Of a stretch of DNA of 64,000 nucleotides, positions 55,008-64,000 are shown piece after piece. The notes below the pieces were generated by a model. The model made no database searches, was not told the origin of the DNA, and worked only from the letters and a program-made list of their open reading frames with translations. Source of the DNA: Tragulus kanchil (Eukaryota > Chordata > Mammalia > Artiodactyla > Tragulidae). Each line of letters begins with the position of its first letter. Positions within the stretch are counted from its first letter, which is position 1. Where the stretch lies: positions 58,613,394 to 58,677,393 of the forward strand of contig JAIOJX010000006.1 of NCBI GenBank assembly GCA_022376925.1, written 5' to 3'. The position numbers were made by a program, and so were the translations under genes.

Positions 55008-57119
55008 TGGCACAATTAATAGTAGATGTTTATTAGCACAGTATCAGTTGTGTGGTGATTAAGAATTAGAAACTGGGGAATGAGGAAAAACAGGTGCTTG
55101 TAATCAGTACTATAGACACTAAACACTCTAAGTCCAGTAGACTGGTTGTATAATTGGATAACTACCCTTGATTTTCCCATTCTCTCCCTTTATGAAAAAT
55201 TTCATAGCAGATATCAGAAATTTTCCTTTTGTATGAACTTAAGTCATTAGGCTGAATTTTAAGAATATCTGCTGTGTCATCCCTCTATATTATTATGAAT
55301 TTGAGTTTAAGGAGATAGTAAGAGTCCATACCTGGTAAAGGATGAAAGAAAGGTTAAAGAGATTTCAGCATGATTGAAATCACTCTAGGTTCTGAGGGAA
55401 GACAGAGAAACAATGTGAGAAAAAAATAGAGAAGAATATTGGAACTGAATCCAAAAGAAAGATAAGAAAGTTTTCTGGAGTGATCTATAAAAGCAAATTT
55501 GGGGCAAGTAAAAGAGATATTGAAAGGTATCTTATGCTTGTTCTTTTTCATTTATTATTTTCCTATTACTTGATCTTAACTTTGTTGAAAAAGGATTTAG
55601 GGCAGTTTAAAAACAGAAGTTGTCCATATGGTGAAATACAAAAAGCAGAAATAAAATAGCAAAATGCCTCTCCTCCACAGTCAAACGTACTCCTCTTTCG
55701 GTCCTCTCATCACTTACAAAGGCTTCAGCACAGAATAAGTAGCATGTGAATATTATGCCATCTACAACACTGTTTCTAAGGCTTCTTCTTGCTTATGTTA
55801 TGCAACATGTAGGACATATCTTTGTAAAAAAAAATTAAAAAGCCAAAAAGAAATGCCAAAGGAAACAAGCCAAAACCAGCCAAAATTATCATCCATGATT
55901 TGTCAAATGTATATTTCCTATAATAATTTACACAACGCTATGATATTTCTTAGCATAATGGAGAAAAGACATTTAGTAACCTGTAAAATAACCCCATTAT
56001 CCTGGAAAGCACGAATGAATACAATTATAGTAGAAATGATCTTAAAAACCTCAAACAGTTAAGAAGATGACAATAGGGACATTTGTAACAATAATTACTT
56101 TAATGTAGTGGCACAATTAATAGTAGATGTTTATTAGCACAGTATCAGTTGTGTGGTGATTAAGAATTAGAAACTGGGGAATGAGGAAAAACAGGTGCTT
56201 GTAATCAGTACTATAGACACTAAACACTCTAAGTCCAGTAGACTGGTTGTATAATTGGATAACTACCCTTGATTTTCCCATTCTCTCCCTTTATGAAAAA
56301 TTTCATAGCAGATATCAGAAATTTTCCTTTTGTATGAACTTAAGTCATTAGGCTGAATTTTAAGAATATCTGCTGTGTCATCCCTCTATATTATTATGAA
56401 TTTGAGTTTAAGGAGATAGTAAGAGTCCATACCTGGTAAAGGATGAAAGAAAGGTTAAAGAGATTTCAGCATGATTGAAATCACTCTAGGTTCTGAGGGA
56501 AGACAGAGAAACAATGTGAGAAAAAAATAGAGAAGAATATTGGAACTGAATCCAAAAGAAAGATAAGAAAGTTTTCTGGAGTGATCTATAAAAGCAAATT
56601 TGGGGCAAGTAAAAGAGATATTGAAAGGTATCTTATGCTTGTTCTTTTTCATTTATTATTTTCCTATTACTTGATCTTAACTTTGTTGAAAAAGGATTTA
56701 GGGCAGTTTAAAAACAGAAGTTGTCCATATGGTGAAATACAAAAAGCAGAAATAAAATAGCAAAATGCCTCTCCTCCACAGTCAAACGTACTCCTCTTTC
56801 GATCCTCTCATCACTTACAAAGGCTTCAGCACAGAATAAGTAGCATGTGAATATTATGCCATCCACAACACTGTTTCTAAGGCTTCTTCTTGCTTATGTT
56901 ATGCAACATGTAGGACATATCTTTGTAAAAAAAAAATTAAAAAGCCAAAAAGAAATGCCAAAGGAAACAAGCCAAAACCAGCCAAAATTATCATCCATGA
57001 TTTGTCAAATGTATATTTCCTATAATAATTTACACAACGCTATGATATTTCTTAGCATAATGGAGAAAAGACATTTAGTAACCTGTAAAATAACCCCATT
57101 ATCCTGGAAAGCACGAATG
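54937..57119. repeat. Overlap pair M (54,937-56,017 / 56,038-57,119)
   Basis: Direct duplication with shift 1,101-1,102 spanning the 3' edge of L1-C. Few differences: 'ttcggtcc' versus 'ttcgatcc', 'ccatctac' versus 'ccatccac', and an A-run. Confidence 0.97.
55008..56037. other. Unassigned AT-rich DNA
   Basis: No recognised repeat or exon. A 65-codon minus-strand frame (55,354-55,551) recurs in copy M2 without recognisable domain. Confidence 0.45.
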
Positions 57120-57734
57120 TAGGTAAAACATTAAGCATTAAACATTAAAGTGAATCAAGATTAAGCAAAATAAGGTCAGTGTCAGCTATTGGTTAGGTTA
57201 GACATGACATCAAAGTTGCTGACCATCATAACACTTTTCAAATATATTGAGAGCGTTCATTGGAATTTTAAAAATGTGAGTTTTATGTTTCCTCATCTTT
57301 CCCTTGGTAATAACTTCACCTTGCTATCAGTGGTGTTAAAGATGGTCTTAAATACTTCCTAAGTACTAATTACTGGGCAATATACACAGGTAAAAATATT
57401 TTATTTTGAAAAGATTTATGGAAGATTATAATAATATAACATAATTATATAATAATTTAATATAATAATATAATAATGACCATTATTTATATATAAATAT
57501 TAAATTGATGTCTCTTTTTCAATCAAGGAAATCTGAAAAGAAATTTCAAGATTTTATACTATTGAAAACATTGTTTTAGATTTTTCTAAATATTTACTAT
57601 ATTAAATCAAAACCATTGTTTTTCAGCCTTCTCCATATTTCTCAAGATAATAAAATTTCATTCAATTCAAGTACCATTCCTACAAGAGAATTTTTCATCT
57701 GACCACTCTGTGAACTGTTCATTAAAATATGGTA
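57120..57734. other. Unassigned AT-rich DNA with ATA microsatellite
   Basis: 57,425-57,478 is a degenerate (ATAATA)n tract, again at about 58,549-58,602. The rest is unrecognised. Confidence 0.5.
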
Positions 57735-57905
57735 CCTGATCCCACGGACAGAGGACAATGGATCCTCTGTCCATGGGATTCTCTAGGGAAGAATACTGAA
57801 TTGGATTGCAGCTTCCTTCTCCAGAGGATCTTCCCAACTCCGAGACTGAACGCACGTCTCCTGCACTGCAGACAAATTCTTTACCACTGAGCCTCCAGGG
57901 AAACT
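57735..57905 (-). mobile_element. Bov-tA SINE with terminal foldback
   Basis: Reverse Bov-tA ('gatcttcccaactccgagac', 'ctgcactgcagacaaattct', 'cactgagcctccaggg'). Its left end carries a 17-bp inverted repeat with one mismatch and a 7-base loop (57,739-57,755 / 57,763-57,779). Copy N2 is at 58,859-59,029. Confidence 0.83.
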
Positions 57906-58858
57906 TTAATAAAAAATGAATCGCATGATTAGTTTTTAGACCTCTAAAGTTATTTGATACCTATTGTCAATGACTTTGTTTGATTAATTCATCTTATTTC
58001 ATATTTATAGTTTACCTACCAATTGTTACATAAAAAATTGATATACAAAGTATAACATTGGAACTTATAACAAAAGAAATGCCAAAGGAAACAAGCCAAA
58101 ACCAGCCAAAATTATCATCCATGATTTGTCAAATGTATATTTCCTATAATAATTTACACAACGCTATGATATTTCTTAGCATAATGGAGAAAAGACATTT
58201 AGTAACCTGTAAAATAACCCCATTATCCTGGAAAGCACGAATGTAGGTAAAACATTAAGCATTAAACATTAAAGTGAATCAAGATTAAGCAAAATAAGGT
58301 CAGTGTCAGCTATTGGTTAGGTTAGACATGACATCAAAGTTGCTGACCATCATAACACTTTTCAAATATATTGAGAGCGTTCATTGGAATTTTAAAAATG
58401 TGAGTTTTATGTTTCCTCATCTTTCCCTTGGTAATAACTTCACCTTGCTATCAGTGGTGTTAAAGATGGTCTTAAATACTTCCTAAGTACTAATTACTGG
58501 GCAATATACACAGGTAAAAATATTTTATTTTGAAAAGATTTATGGAAGATTATAATAATATAACATAATTATATAATAATTTAATATAATAATATAATAA
58601 TGACCATTATTTATATATAAATATTAAATTGATGTCTCTTTTTCAATCAAGGAAATCTGAAAAGAAATTTCAAGATTTTATACTATTGAAAACATTGTTT
58701 TAGATTTTTCTAAATATTTACTATATTAAATCAAAACCATTGTTTTTCAGCCTTCTCCATATTTCTCAAGATAATAAAATTTCATTCAATTCAAGTACCA
58801 TTCCTACAAGAGAATTTTTCATCTGACCACTCTGTGAACTGTTCATTAAAATATGGTA

Positions 58859-59029
58859 CCTGATCCCACGGACAGAGGACAATGGATCCTCTGTCCATGG
58901 GATTCTCTAGGGAAGAATACTGAATTGGATTGCAGCTTCCTTCTCCAGAGGATCTTCCCAACTCCGAGACTGAACGCACGTCTCCTGCACTGCAGACAAA
59001 TTCTTTACCACTGAGCCTCCAGGGAAACT
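58859..59029 (-). mobile_element. Bov-tA SINE (copy N2 of 57,735-57,905)
   Basis: Same element in the second copy of overlap pair N, foldback included (58,863-58,903). Confidence 0.83.
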
Positions 59030-59153
59030 TTAATAAAAAATGAATCGCATGATTAGTTTTTAGACCTCTAAAGTTATTTGATACCTATTGTCAATGACTT
59101 TGTTTGATTAATTCATCTTATTTCATATTTATAGTTTACCTACCAATTGTTAC

Positions 59154-59427
59154 TATGCTAAACACAAAAGTTGTGGATATACAAAGATATAACAGTAACT
59201 GGAGGAGAACTTATATGTACAGAGGAAGAAAAGATATGTAAATTTGTAGGCATTGCAGTGTGAAAATTACTATAAAAAGGATTATAAATATAATATATGT
59301 TAAAAAAAAAGAATTATGCACAGAATATTCTCTAACTTCTTTTCTTGCATAGTGAGATATGAATCAAAAGAGAGTTGAATTTTGCTCAAAGCGAAAATCC
59401 TTAGTATAAATGAGCTCACTGATAATA
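59154..59427. other. Unassigned AT-rich DNA
   Basis: No repeat or gene recognised. Confidence 0.4.
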
Positions 59428-59600
59428 TATTCTGTGCTATCCAATACAGTGGCTCTTAGGCAAATGTAGCTATTTGAATTAATCAATTAAATAAAATTTA
59501 AAATTCAGTTTCTTGCATATGTCCGTAAGTCATATGTTAAAGCACTCAATAGTGTCATATTTATTAACACAAAAATATTACCAAAGTTTGTGTTTGATAA
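59428..59600 (+). mobile_element. hAT-Charlie-like DNA transposon relic (MER class)
   Basis: 'ctgtgctatccaatacagtg', 'aaataaaatttaaaattcag' and 'aaagcactcaatagtgtca' follow a common old mammalian nonautonomous family whose ends carry the 'gctgtccaatag' motif. Its right end is unclear. Confidence 0.55.
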
Positions 59601-60158
59601 TTATTTTCTAAATTTTTTTCCACAAAAGGCAATGATTTTTAGGTAAGTAGTTGTGTTCCAATTTAAAATTGTAAAAACATCAAGCTATGCATCAAAGTCA
59701 AGTTTCTAGTTGTCAAGAAGAATATTGTGTACTATTTCATAATGAAGTCATAGCAAGAACATATATTTTTAGTTGTATCTTCTTCATTATTGCATTATTA
59801 ATACTTATCAAATTAACTGCAGAAATCTGAAAAATAAAGTTTTATTGAATGCTAAATGAATAAATTATACTCATAAATAAATGAACAGTAACGTTTTACT
59901 GAACACTAAATGGGTGGATAGATTCATTGAAAGAATAAATAAATGAACACATTATTTTTCTTTGAGTCAGTCAAATAACAGAATAGGTAGTCAACAGCTG
60001 GTAAAGAGATCACTTATACCACCTATACTCTTTATTTTTTCCACCCAACATTTCCAAGGAAGGAACAGACTATTAGAATATAAAATGTCAAGAAACCTTA
60101 AAGACAGTTTGAATGAACCTTAAAAAACTTGCGATTCAACTTTTCTTTCTCCTGCCAC
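59601..60158. other. Unassigned AT-rich DNA
   Basis: Contains AAATGAATAAAT-type simple sequence around 59,855-59,945; no gene. Confidence 0.4.
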
Positions 60159-60298
60159 TGTTCTTTCTTTCTTTCTTTTCTTTCTTCCTATCTTTTTCTT
60201 TCTTCTTTCTTTCTTTTTTCTCTTTCTCTCTTTCTTTCTCTCTTTTTCCTTCTCCTGTACTCTCTTTCTCTCCTTTCTCACTCCTCTTTCTTTCTTTA
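60159..60298. repeat. Degenerate (CTTT)n polypyrimidine tract
   Basis: About 140 bases, nearly all C/T on the plus strand. Apparent frames across it (Phe/Ser-rich on plus, Lys/Glu-rich on minus) are compositional. Confidence 0.9.
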
Positions 60299-61125
60299 GG
60301 AGTGGACAAAAATACAGGCAGGTTCACATGGTTCATCAATAACACAAGCTTCATATTAGAGGAAATAAAGTATCCATTTTGTTGCTTGTAATTTGACATT
60401 TAAAAATACTATTCAAAAGTTATTAGAGACTGAAGTTCTTGGATCTTAAGATATCACTATATCATTATAGTGATTGCAATTTAAGGAATAATTGAGTGAA
60501 TCAATAAAATAATTTACTCCAAAGTAAGAATCCATGAGACATTGAAAGTTATGTTTCACTCAAATTCATGGAGAAATCCAGGGTCATATTAGGGCAGTTA
60601 CTTAGGTGAAACGTTTAGATGAGCAGTTCATAATGACAGCATAAGATTAGATAAAAGTACTGGAGTATACAATACTATCTTATATCTTTAAATTTGGTTC
60701 TGTGCATTATTTTTTTTTAAATTCTGATCTCTAACATTTATGTGTTCCTTTAATTCTGAATGATGTGAAAATAAAGATGCCTATTAGCCAACTAAGTTTA
60801 TGATAGAAGCTAATCATATTTTCCTAACTGAGGTTCATACTTTAGTTGATGATAATGATGCATAATTTTAAGCACTGTATCTAAGAGGAGTAAAGTTGGG
60901 CCTATGGTCTTAAACTCATGAAATGAGCATAATAATTTTGAAGGGGGAAAATTATTCTTATCTTCTGCAAGTACCTGAGTTAGACTCAGAATATTGAGAA
61001 AAATGTTGGTATCATGACAGAGTAAGCCAACTGAAAGTAAGAAATATGTTATTTTTTACTCATGCAAATGTCACTTGGAATACAGGTGTATACTTAGAAG
61101 GTGGGTTCAGTTATCATGTATGTGC
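60299..61125. other. Unassigned AT-rich DNA
   Basis: No repeat family or exon recognised. The part from 60,818 is the start of overlap pair O. Confidence 0.4.
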
Positions 61126-61672
61126 GTGTATGCTCAGTCACTCAGTCATATCTGAATCTTTGTGATCTCATGAATTGTAGCCTTCCAGGCTCCTTTGTTC
61201 ATGTGATTATCCAAGAAAGAATACTGGAGGACTTCCCTGGTGGTCCAGTGGGTAAGGACACCACCTTGCAGTGCAAGGGGCGCCAGTTCGATCCCTGGCC
61301 TGGGACGATCCCACGTGCTGTGGAGCGGCTGGACCCATGTGTCCAATTACCGAGTCAGAGCTCTGGAGCGCATGCGCCCAGAGCCGGTGCTCTGCGACAA
61401 CAGATGCCACCGCGATGGGAGACCCACACGAGCCAAAGAACAAAGATGGATGAAACTAGACAAATGAAAGACCAGTGGAAGTGGCCCACCCACCCCCCTC
61501 CTTCTGCACCCACGCCAAAATAAATAAATAAATGTTTTAAAAAAAAATACTGGAGTGTGAAGTTGTTTGTTTTTCCTGAGGATCTTCAAGACAGACATCA
61601 AACCAATGTCCCCTGTGGCATCTGAAATGGCAGGCAAATTCTTTACTACCTGAGCCACCTAGGAAGCACTGA
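61126..61672 (-). mobile_element. Bov-tA SINE split by a CHR-2-like SINE
   Basis: Left part 61,126-61,229 ('cagtcatatctgaatctttg', 'gtagccttccaggctccttt') and right part from 61,546 ('gaggatcttcaagacagaca', 'ctacctgagccacctaggaa') form one reverse Bov-tA once the inner SINE is removed. It repeats at 62,303-62,849. Confidence 0.85.
61230..61545 (+). mobile_element. CHR-2-like SINE, little decayed
   Basis: tRNA-like head and B box ('ccagttcgatccctggcctg'), CpG-rich body ('gagcgcatgcgcccagagcc'), C-rich block, then (AAAT)n/A tail. The 10-bp target duplication 'aatactggag' is at 61,220-61,229 and 61,546-61,555. High CpG retention suggests a fairly recent insertion. Confidence 0.9.
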
Positions 61673-62302
61673 CTTACTAATACAGAATGCAGTTAAAAGG
61701 ACTAGCTATTCATCCTGAAGTATTGCAGAGAAATTAGAGATTCTAGAATGTGACTTGAATCAATTGGTTAGAAGCAGACCAGTTTAATTCTTGGGTGATG
61801 ACAGGAAAACATTTTCTGCAGCAAGCTAATAAGTAGATTTAAGTGTTCACAATGCTTGTGAGAAGAAACAGTTCTTGTAGCATAATGAATTTAAGCCTTT
61901 GAAGGCAGAAATTTGCCCAGAATAATCTTTAAATAACCAAGTATTGTCTGCTTACACTAGAGAGATCTCAAAAAAGGTAAAACTTGATGTAAGATTTTCC
62001 TAACTGAGGTTCATACTTTAGTTGATGATAATGATGCATAATGTTAAGCACTGTATCTAAGAGGAGTAAAGTTGGGCCTATGGTCTTAAACTCATGAAAT
62101 GAGCATAATAATTTTGAAGGGGGAAAATTATTCTTATCTTCTGCAAGTACCTGAGTTAGACTCAGAATATTGAGAAAAATGTTGGTATCATGACAGAGTA
62201 AGCCAACTGAAAGTAAGAAATATGTTATTTTTTACTCATGCAAATGTCACTTGGAATACAGGTGTATACTTAGAAGGTGGGTTCAGTTATCATGTATGTG
62301 CG

Positions 62303-62849
62303 TGTATGCTCAGTCACTCAGTCATATCTGAATCTTTGTGATCTCATGAATTGTAGCCTTCCAGGCTCCTTTGTTCATGTGATTATCCAAGAAAGAATAC
62401 TGGAGGATTTCCCCTGATGGTCCAGTGGATAAGGACACCGCCTTGCAGTGCAAGGGGCGCCGGTTCGATCCCTGGCCTGGGAAGATCCCACGTGCCGCGG
62501 AGCGGCTGGACCGATGTGTCCAATTACCGAGTCAGAGCTCTGGAGCGCATGCGCCCAGAGCCGGTGCTCTGCGACAACAGATGCCACCGCGATGGGAGAC
62601 CCACACGAGCCAAAGAACAAAGATGGATGAAACTAGACAAATGAAAGACCAGTGGAAGTGGCCCACCCACCCCCCTCCTTCTGCACCCACGCCAAAATAA
62701 ATAAATAAATGTTTTAAAAAAAAATACTGGAGTGTGAAGTTGTTTGTTTTTCCTGAGGATCTTCAAGACAGACATCAAACCAATGTCCCCTGTGGCATCT
62801 GAAATGGCAGGCAAATTCTTTACTACCTGAGCCACCTAGGAAGCACTGA
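62303..62849 (-). mobile_element. Bov-tA split by a SINE (copy O2)
   Basis: Same nested arrangement as 61,126-61,672, in the second copy of overlap pair O. Confidence 0.85.
62407..62722 (+). mobile_element. CHR-2-like SINE (copy O2)
   Basis: Same insertion as 61,230-61,545, but its first 100 bases differ at about ten sites and keep more CpGs ('gtgccgcggagcggctgg' against 'gtgctgtggagcggctgg'). Confidence 0.9.
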
Positions 62850-63254
62850 CTTACTAATACAGAATGCAGTTAAAAGGACTAGCTATTCATCCTGAAGTAT
62901 TGCAGAGAAATTAGAGATTCTAGAATGTGACTTGAATCAATTGGTTAGAAGCAGACCAGTTTAATTCTTGGGTGATGACAGGAAAACATTTTCTGCAGCA
63001 AGCTAATAAGTAGATTTAAGTGTTCACAATGCTTGTGAGAAGAAACAGTTCTTGTAGCATAATGAATTTAAGCCTTTGAAGGCAGAAATTTGCCCAGAAT
63101 AATCTTTAAATAACCAAGTATTGTCTGCTTACACTAGAGAGATCTCATGGTAAAAATAATAGGAGGTGGCTCAAATTTGGGATATCTGACTTGTTATGTA
63201 AGAGTGGGAATCCTAGAAGTATAAATAGGTCTAATGAAAAGCATCAGTTTTTAT

Positions 63255-63807
63255 ATTTACTTAATTTTTAATTGGAAGATAATTGATTTACATTGCACTC
63301 CCAGGTGCTCAGTTGTAAAGAATCCACCTGTCAATGGAGGAGACACAGCAGATATGGGTTCAGTCCTTGTGTTGGGAAGATCCCCTGGTGGAGTAAATGG
63401 CAACCCATTCTAGCATCTTTGCTAAGAAAAATCACGTGGACAGAGGAGCTTGGCAGACTACAGTTCATGGAGTCACAAATAGTTTCACACGACTGAGTAA
63501 GAAGGCATGTTGGTTTCTACTATAAAATAACACAAATCAGTCATAACTACATGTATGTGAATATATATATGAATATATATAATCTTCCTATTTAGCCTCT
63601 ATCCCACCCCTCTAAATCATCACAGAGTGCCAGGCAGGGCTGTCTGTGTTATATATCAGTTTCTAACTAGCTAGCTGTTTCACACATGGTAGTGTATATA
63701 TGCTTTCTCAATTCATCACACCCACTCTCTGCCCTGATGTGTCCACAAGTCTGTTCTCTATGTCTGTGTTTCACCTTTTCCTTGTAAATAGATCCACAGC
63801 ACCATTC
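63255..63807 (-). mobile_element. Ruminant-lineage L1 3'UTR, interrupted by Bov-tA
   Basis: Reverse L1 3'UTR text: 'tttttaattggaagataatt', 'catcacagagtgccaggcag', 'catggtagtgtatatatgc', 'gtccacaagtctgttctcta'. Bov-tA splits it at 63,296-63,503. Confidence 0.82.
63296..63503 (+). mobile_element. Bov-tA SINE inserted in L1
   Basis: 'ggtgctcagttgtaaagaat', 'ggttcagtccttgtgttggg', 'ggcaacccattctagcatct', 'ggacagaggagcttggcaga', tail 'cacacgactgagtaa'. L1 3'UTR text continues on both sides. Confidence 0.87.
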
Positions 63808-64000
63808 TGGCTTCCACAGTGTCTCAGAGAGTAAAAAAAAAATCTGCCTGCAAATCAGAAAACCAGGTTTGATGCCTAGGTGGGAAAGATTCCCTGGAAA
63901 AGGGGAGAGCTACACACTCCAATATTCTTGCCTGGAGAATTCTATAGCCGGCGGAGCGTGGTGGGTTACAGTCCATGAGGACACAAGGAGTTGGACATGG
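63808..64000 (+). mobile_element. Bov-tA SINE, cut by the window end
   Basis: 'tggcttccacagtgtctcag', 'aaccaggtttgatgcctagg', 'ccaatattcttgcctggaga', 'gggttacagtccatgaggac'. The 3' end lies beyond the window. Confidence 0.86.

Larger units (their letters stand above)
56948..59153. repeat. Overlap pair N (56,948-58,029 / 58,072-59,153)
   Basis: Direct duplication with constant shift 1,124. Bases 58,030-58,071 are a gappy copy of 59,154-59,215: 'gatatacaaag', 'ataaca' and 'gaacttata' appear in the same order with pieces missing. It starts inside M2, so about 170 bases here occur three times (from 55,846, 56,948 and 58,072). Confidence 0.97.
60818..63147. repeat. Overlap pair O (60,818-61,970 / 61,994-63,147)
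   Basis: Direct duplication with shift 1,176-1,177. Outside the SINE only one or two bases differ. Inside the first 100 bases of the CHR-2-like SINE about ten differ. A 23-base noisy filler joins the copies. Confidence 0.97.

Noticed and set aside
60136..60399. Lys/Glu-rich minus-strand and Phe/Ser-rich plus-strand proteins
   Set aside because: Pure consequence of the (CTTT)n tract.
2499..63147. A new family of dispersed 1.1-kb tandem duplications produced by some mobile or replication mechanism
   Set aside because: No shared sequence, motif or terminal repeat links the units. Only length is shared, and junction noise fits sequence ends.
1..64000. CRISPR arrays, operons, bacterial-type promoters or terminators
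   Set aside because: The sequence is mammalian. No short regularly spaced repeats with unique spacers were seen.

Overview
The window is repeat-dense, AT-rich mammalian nuclear DNA, almost certainly from a ruminant. Tailed tRNA-Glu-type Bov-tA SINEs, several BovB (RTE) LINE 3' ends, ruminant-lineage L1 and a CHR-2-like tRNA-derived SINE occur together. I find no host protein-coding exon, tRNA, rRNA or CRISPR array. Every long reading frame belongs to a LINE, an endogenous retrovirus (ERV) or a repeat shadow.

The dominant structure is not biological in appearance. The window reads as a tiling path of about 17 pieces laid end to end without trimming their overlaps. At 15 complete junctions, plus one cut by the window start, the last 1.06-1.17 kb of one piece is repeated as the first 1.06-1.17 kb of the next. 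Identity is very high, with mostly single-base or homopolymer differences. The outgoing end often decays into a gappy version of what the next piece contains cleanly. Shift values are about 1137 (partial), 1105, 1093, 1137, 1092, 1152, 1136, 1118, 1118, 1132, 1174, 1097, 1107, 1101, 1124 and 1177. Collapsing the 15 complete pairs leaves about 47 kb. Repeated copies of any element below should be read with this in mind.

Layout. 1-9 kb holds an L1 3' end, CHR-2-like and Bov-tA SINEs, two copies of one hAT-like DNA transposon family and a MIR. 9-17.3 kb holds Bov-tA and two minus-strand BovB 3' ends. 17.5-23.7 kb is an old minus-strand L1/HAL1-like LINE. 24-26 kb is a possible LTR remnant, and 26.7-28.6 kb a pogo/Tigger DNA transposon. 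28.98-55 kb is a tower of plus-strand L1s: an L1 5'UTR scrap with a solo LTR (4-bp target duplication), a long L1 (29,627-52,090) and a third L1 lacking its 3' part. The long L1 hosts a solo LTR with a perfect 6-bp target duplication, a class I provirus with a tRNA-Phe primer site (34,790-43,449), a class II betaretrovirus-like provirus (43,450-49,369) and a CHR-2-like SINE. 55-64 kb is mostly unassigned AT-rich DNA with nested SINEs, an hAT-like relic, a CTTT tract and a minus-strand L1 3'UTR.

Both proviruses are dead. The class I element has gag, pro, RT, RNase H and an unbroken integrase-containing frame, but frameshifts and stops interrupt gag and pol, and the surface envelope subunit and 3' LTR are gone. 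The class II element has gag with two zinc knuckles, protease, a partial RT with YMDD, a partial integrase, a transmembrane envelope remnant and a complete 3' LTR, but lacks RNase H, surface envelope and nearly all of its 5' LTR. One deletion spanning the region between two neighbouring insertions explains the abrupt class I/class II junction. I do not see a new biological system; the tiling artefact and the provirus junction are the observations most worth following up.
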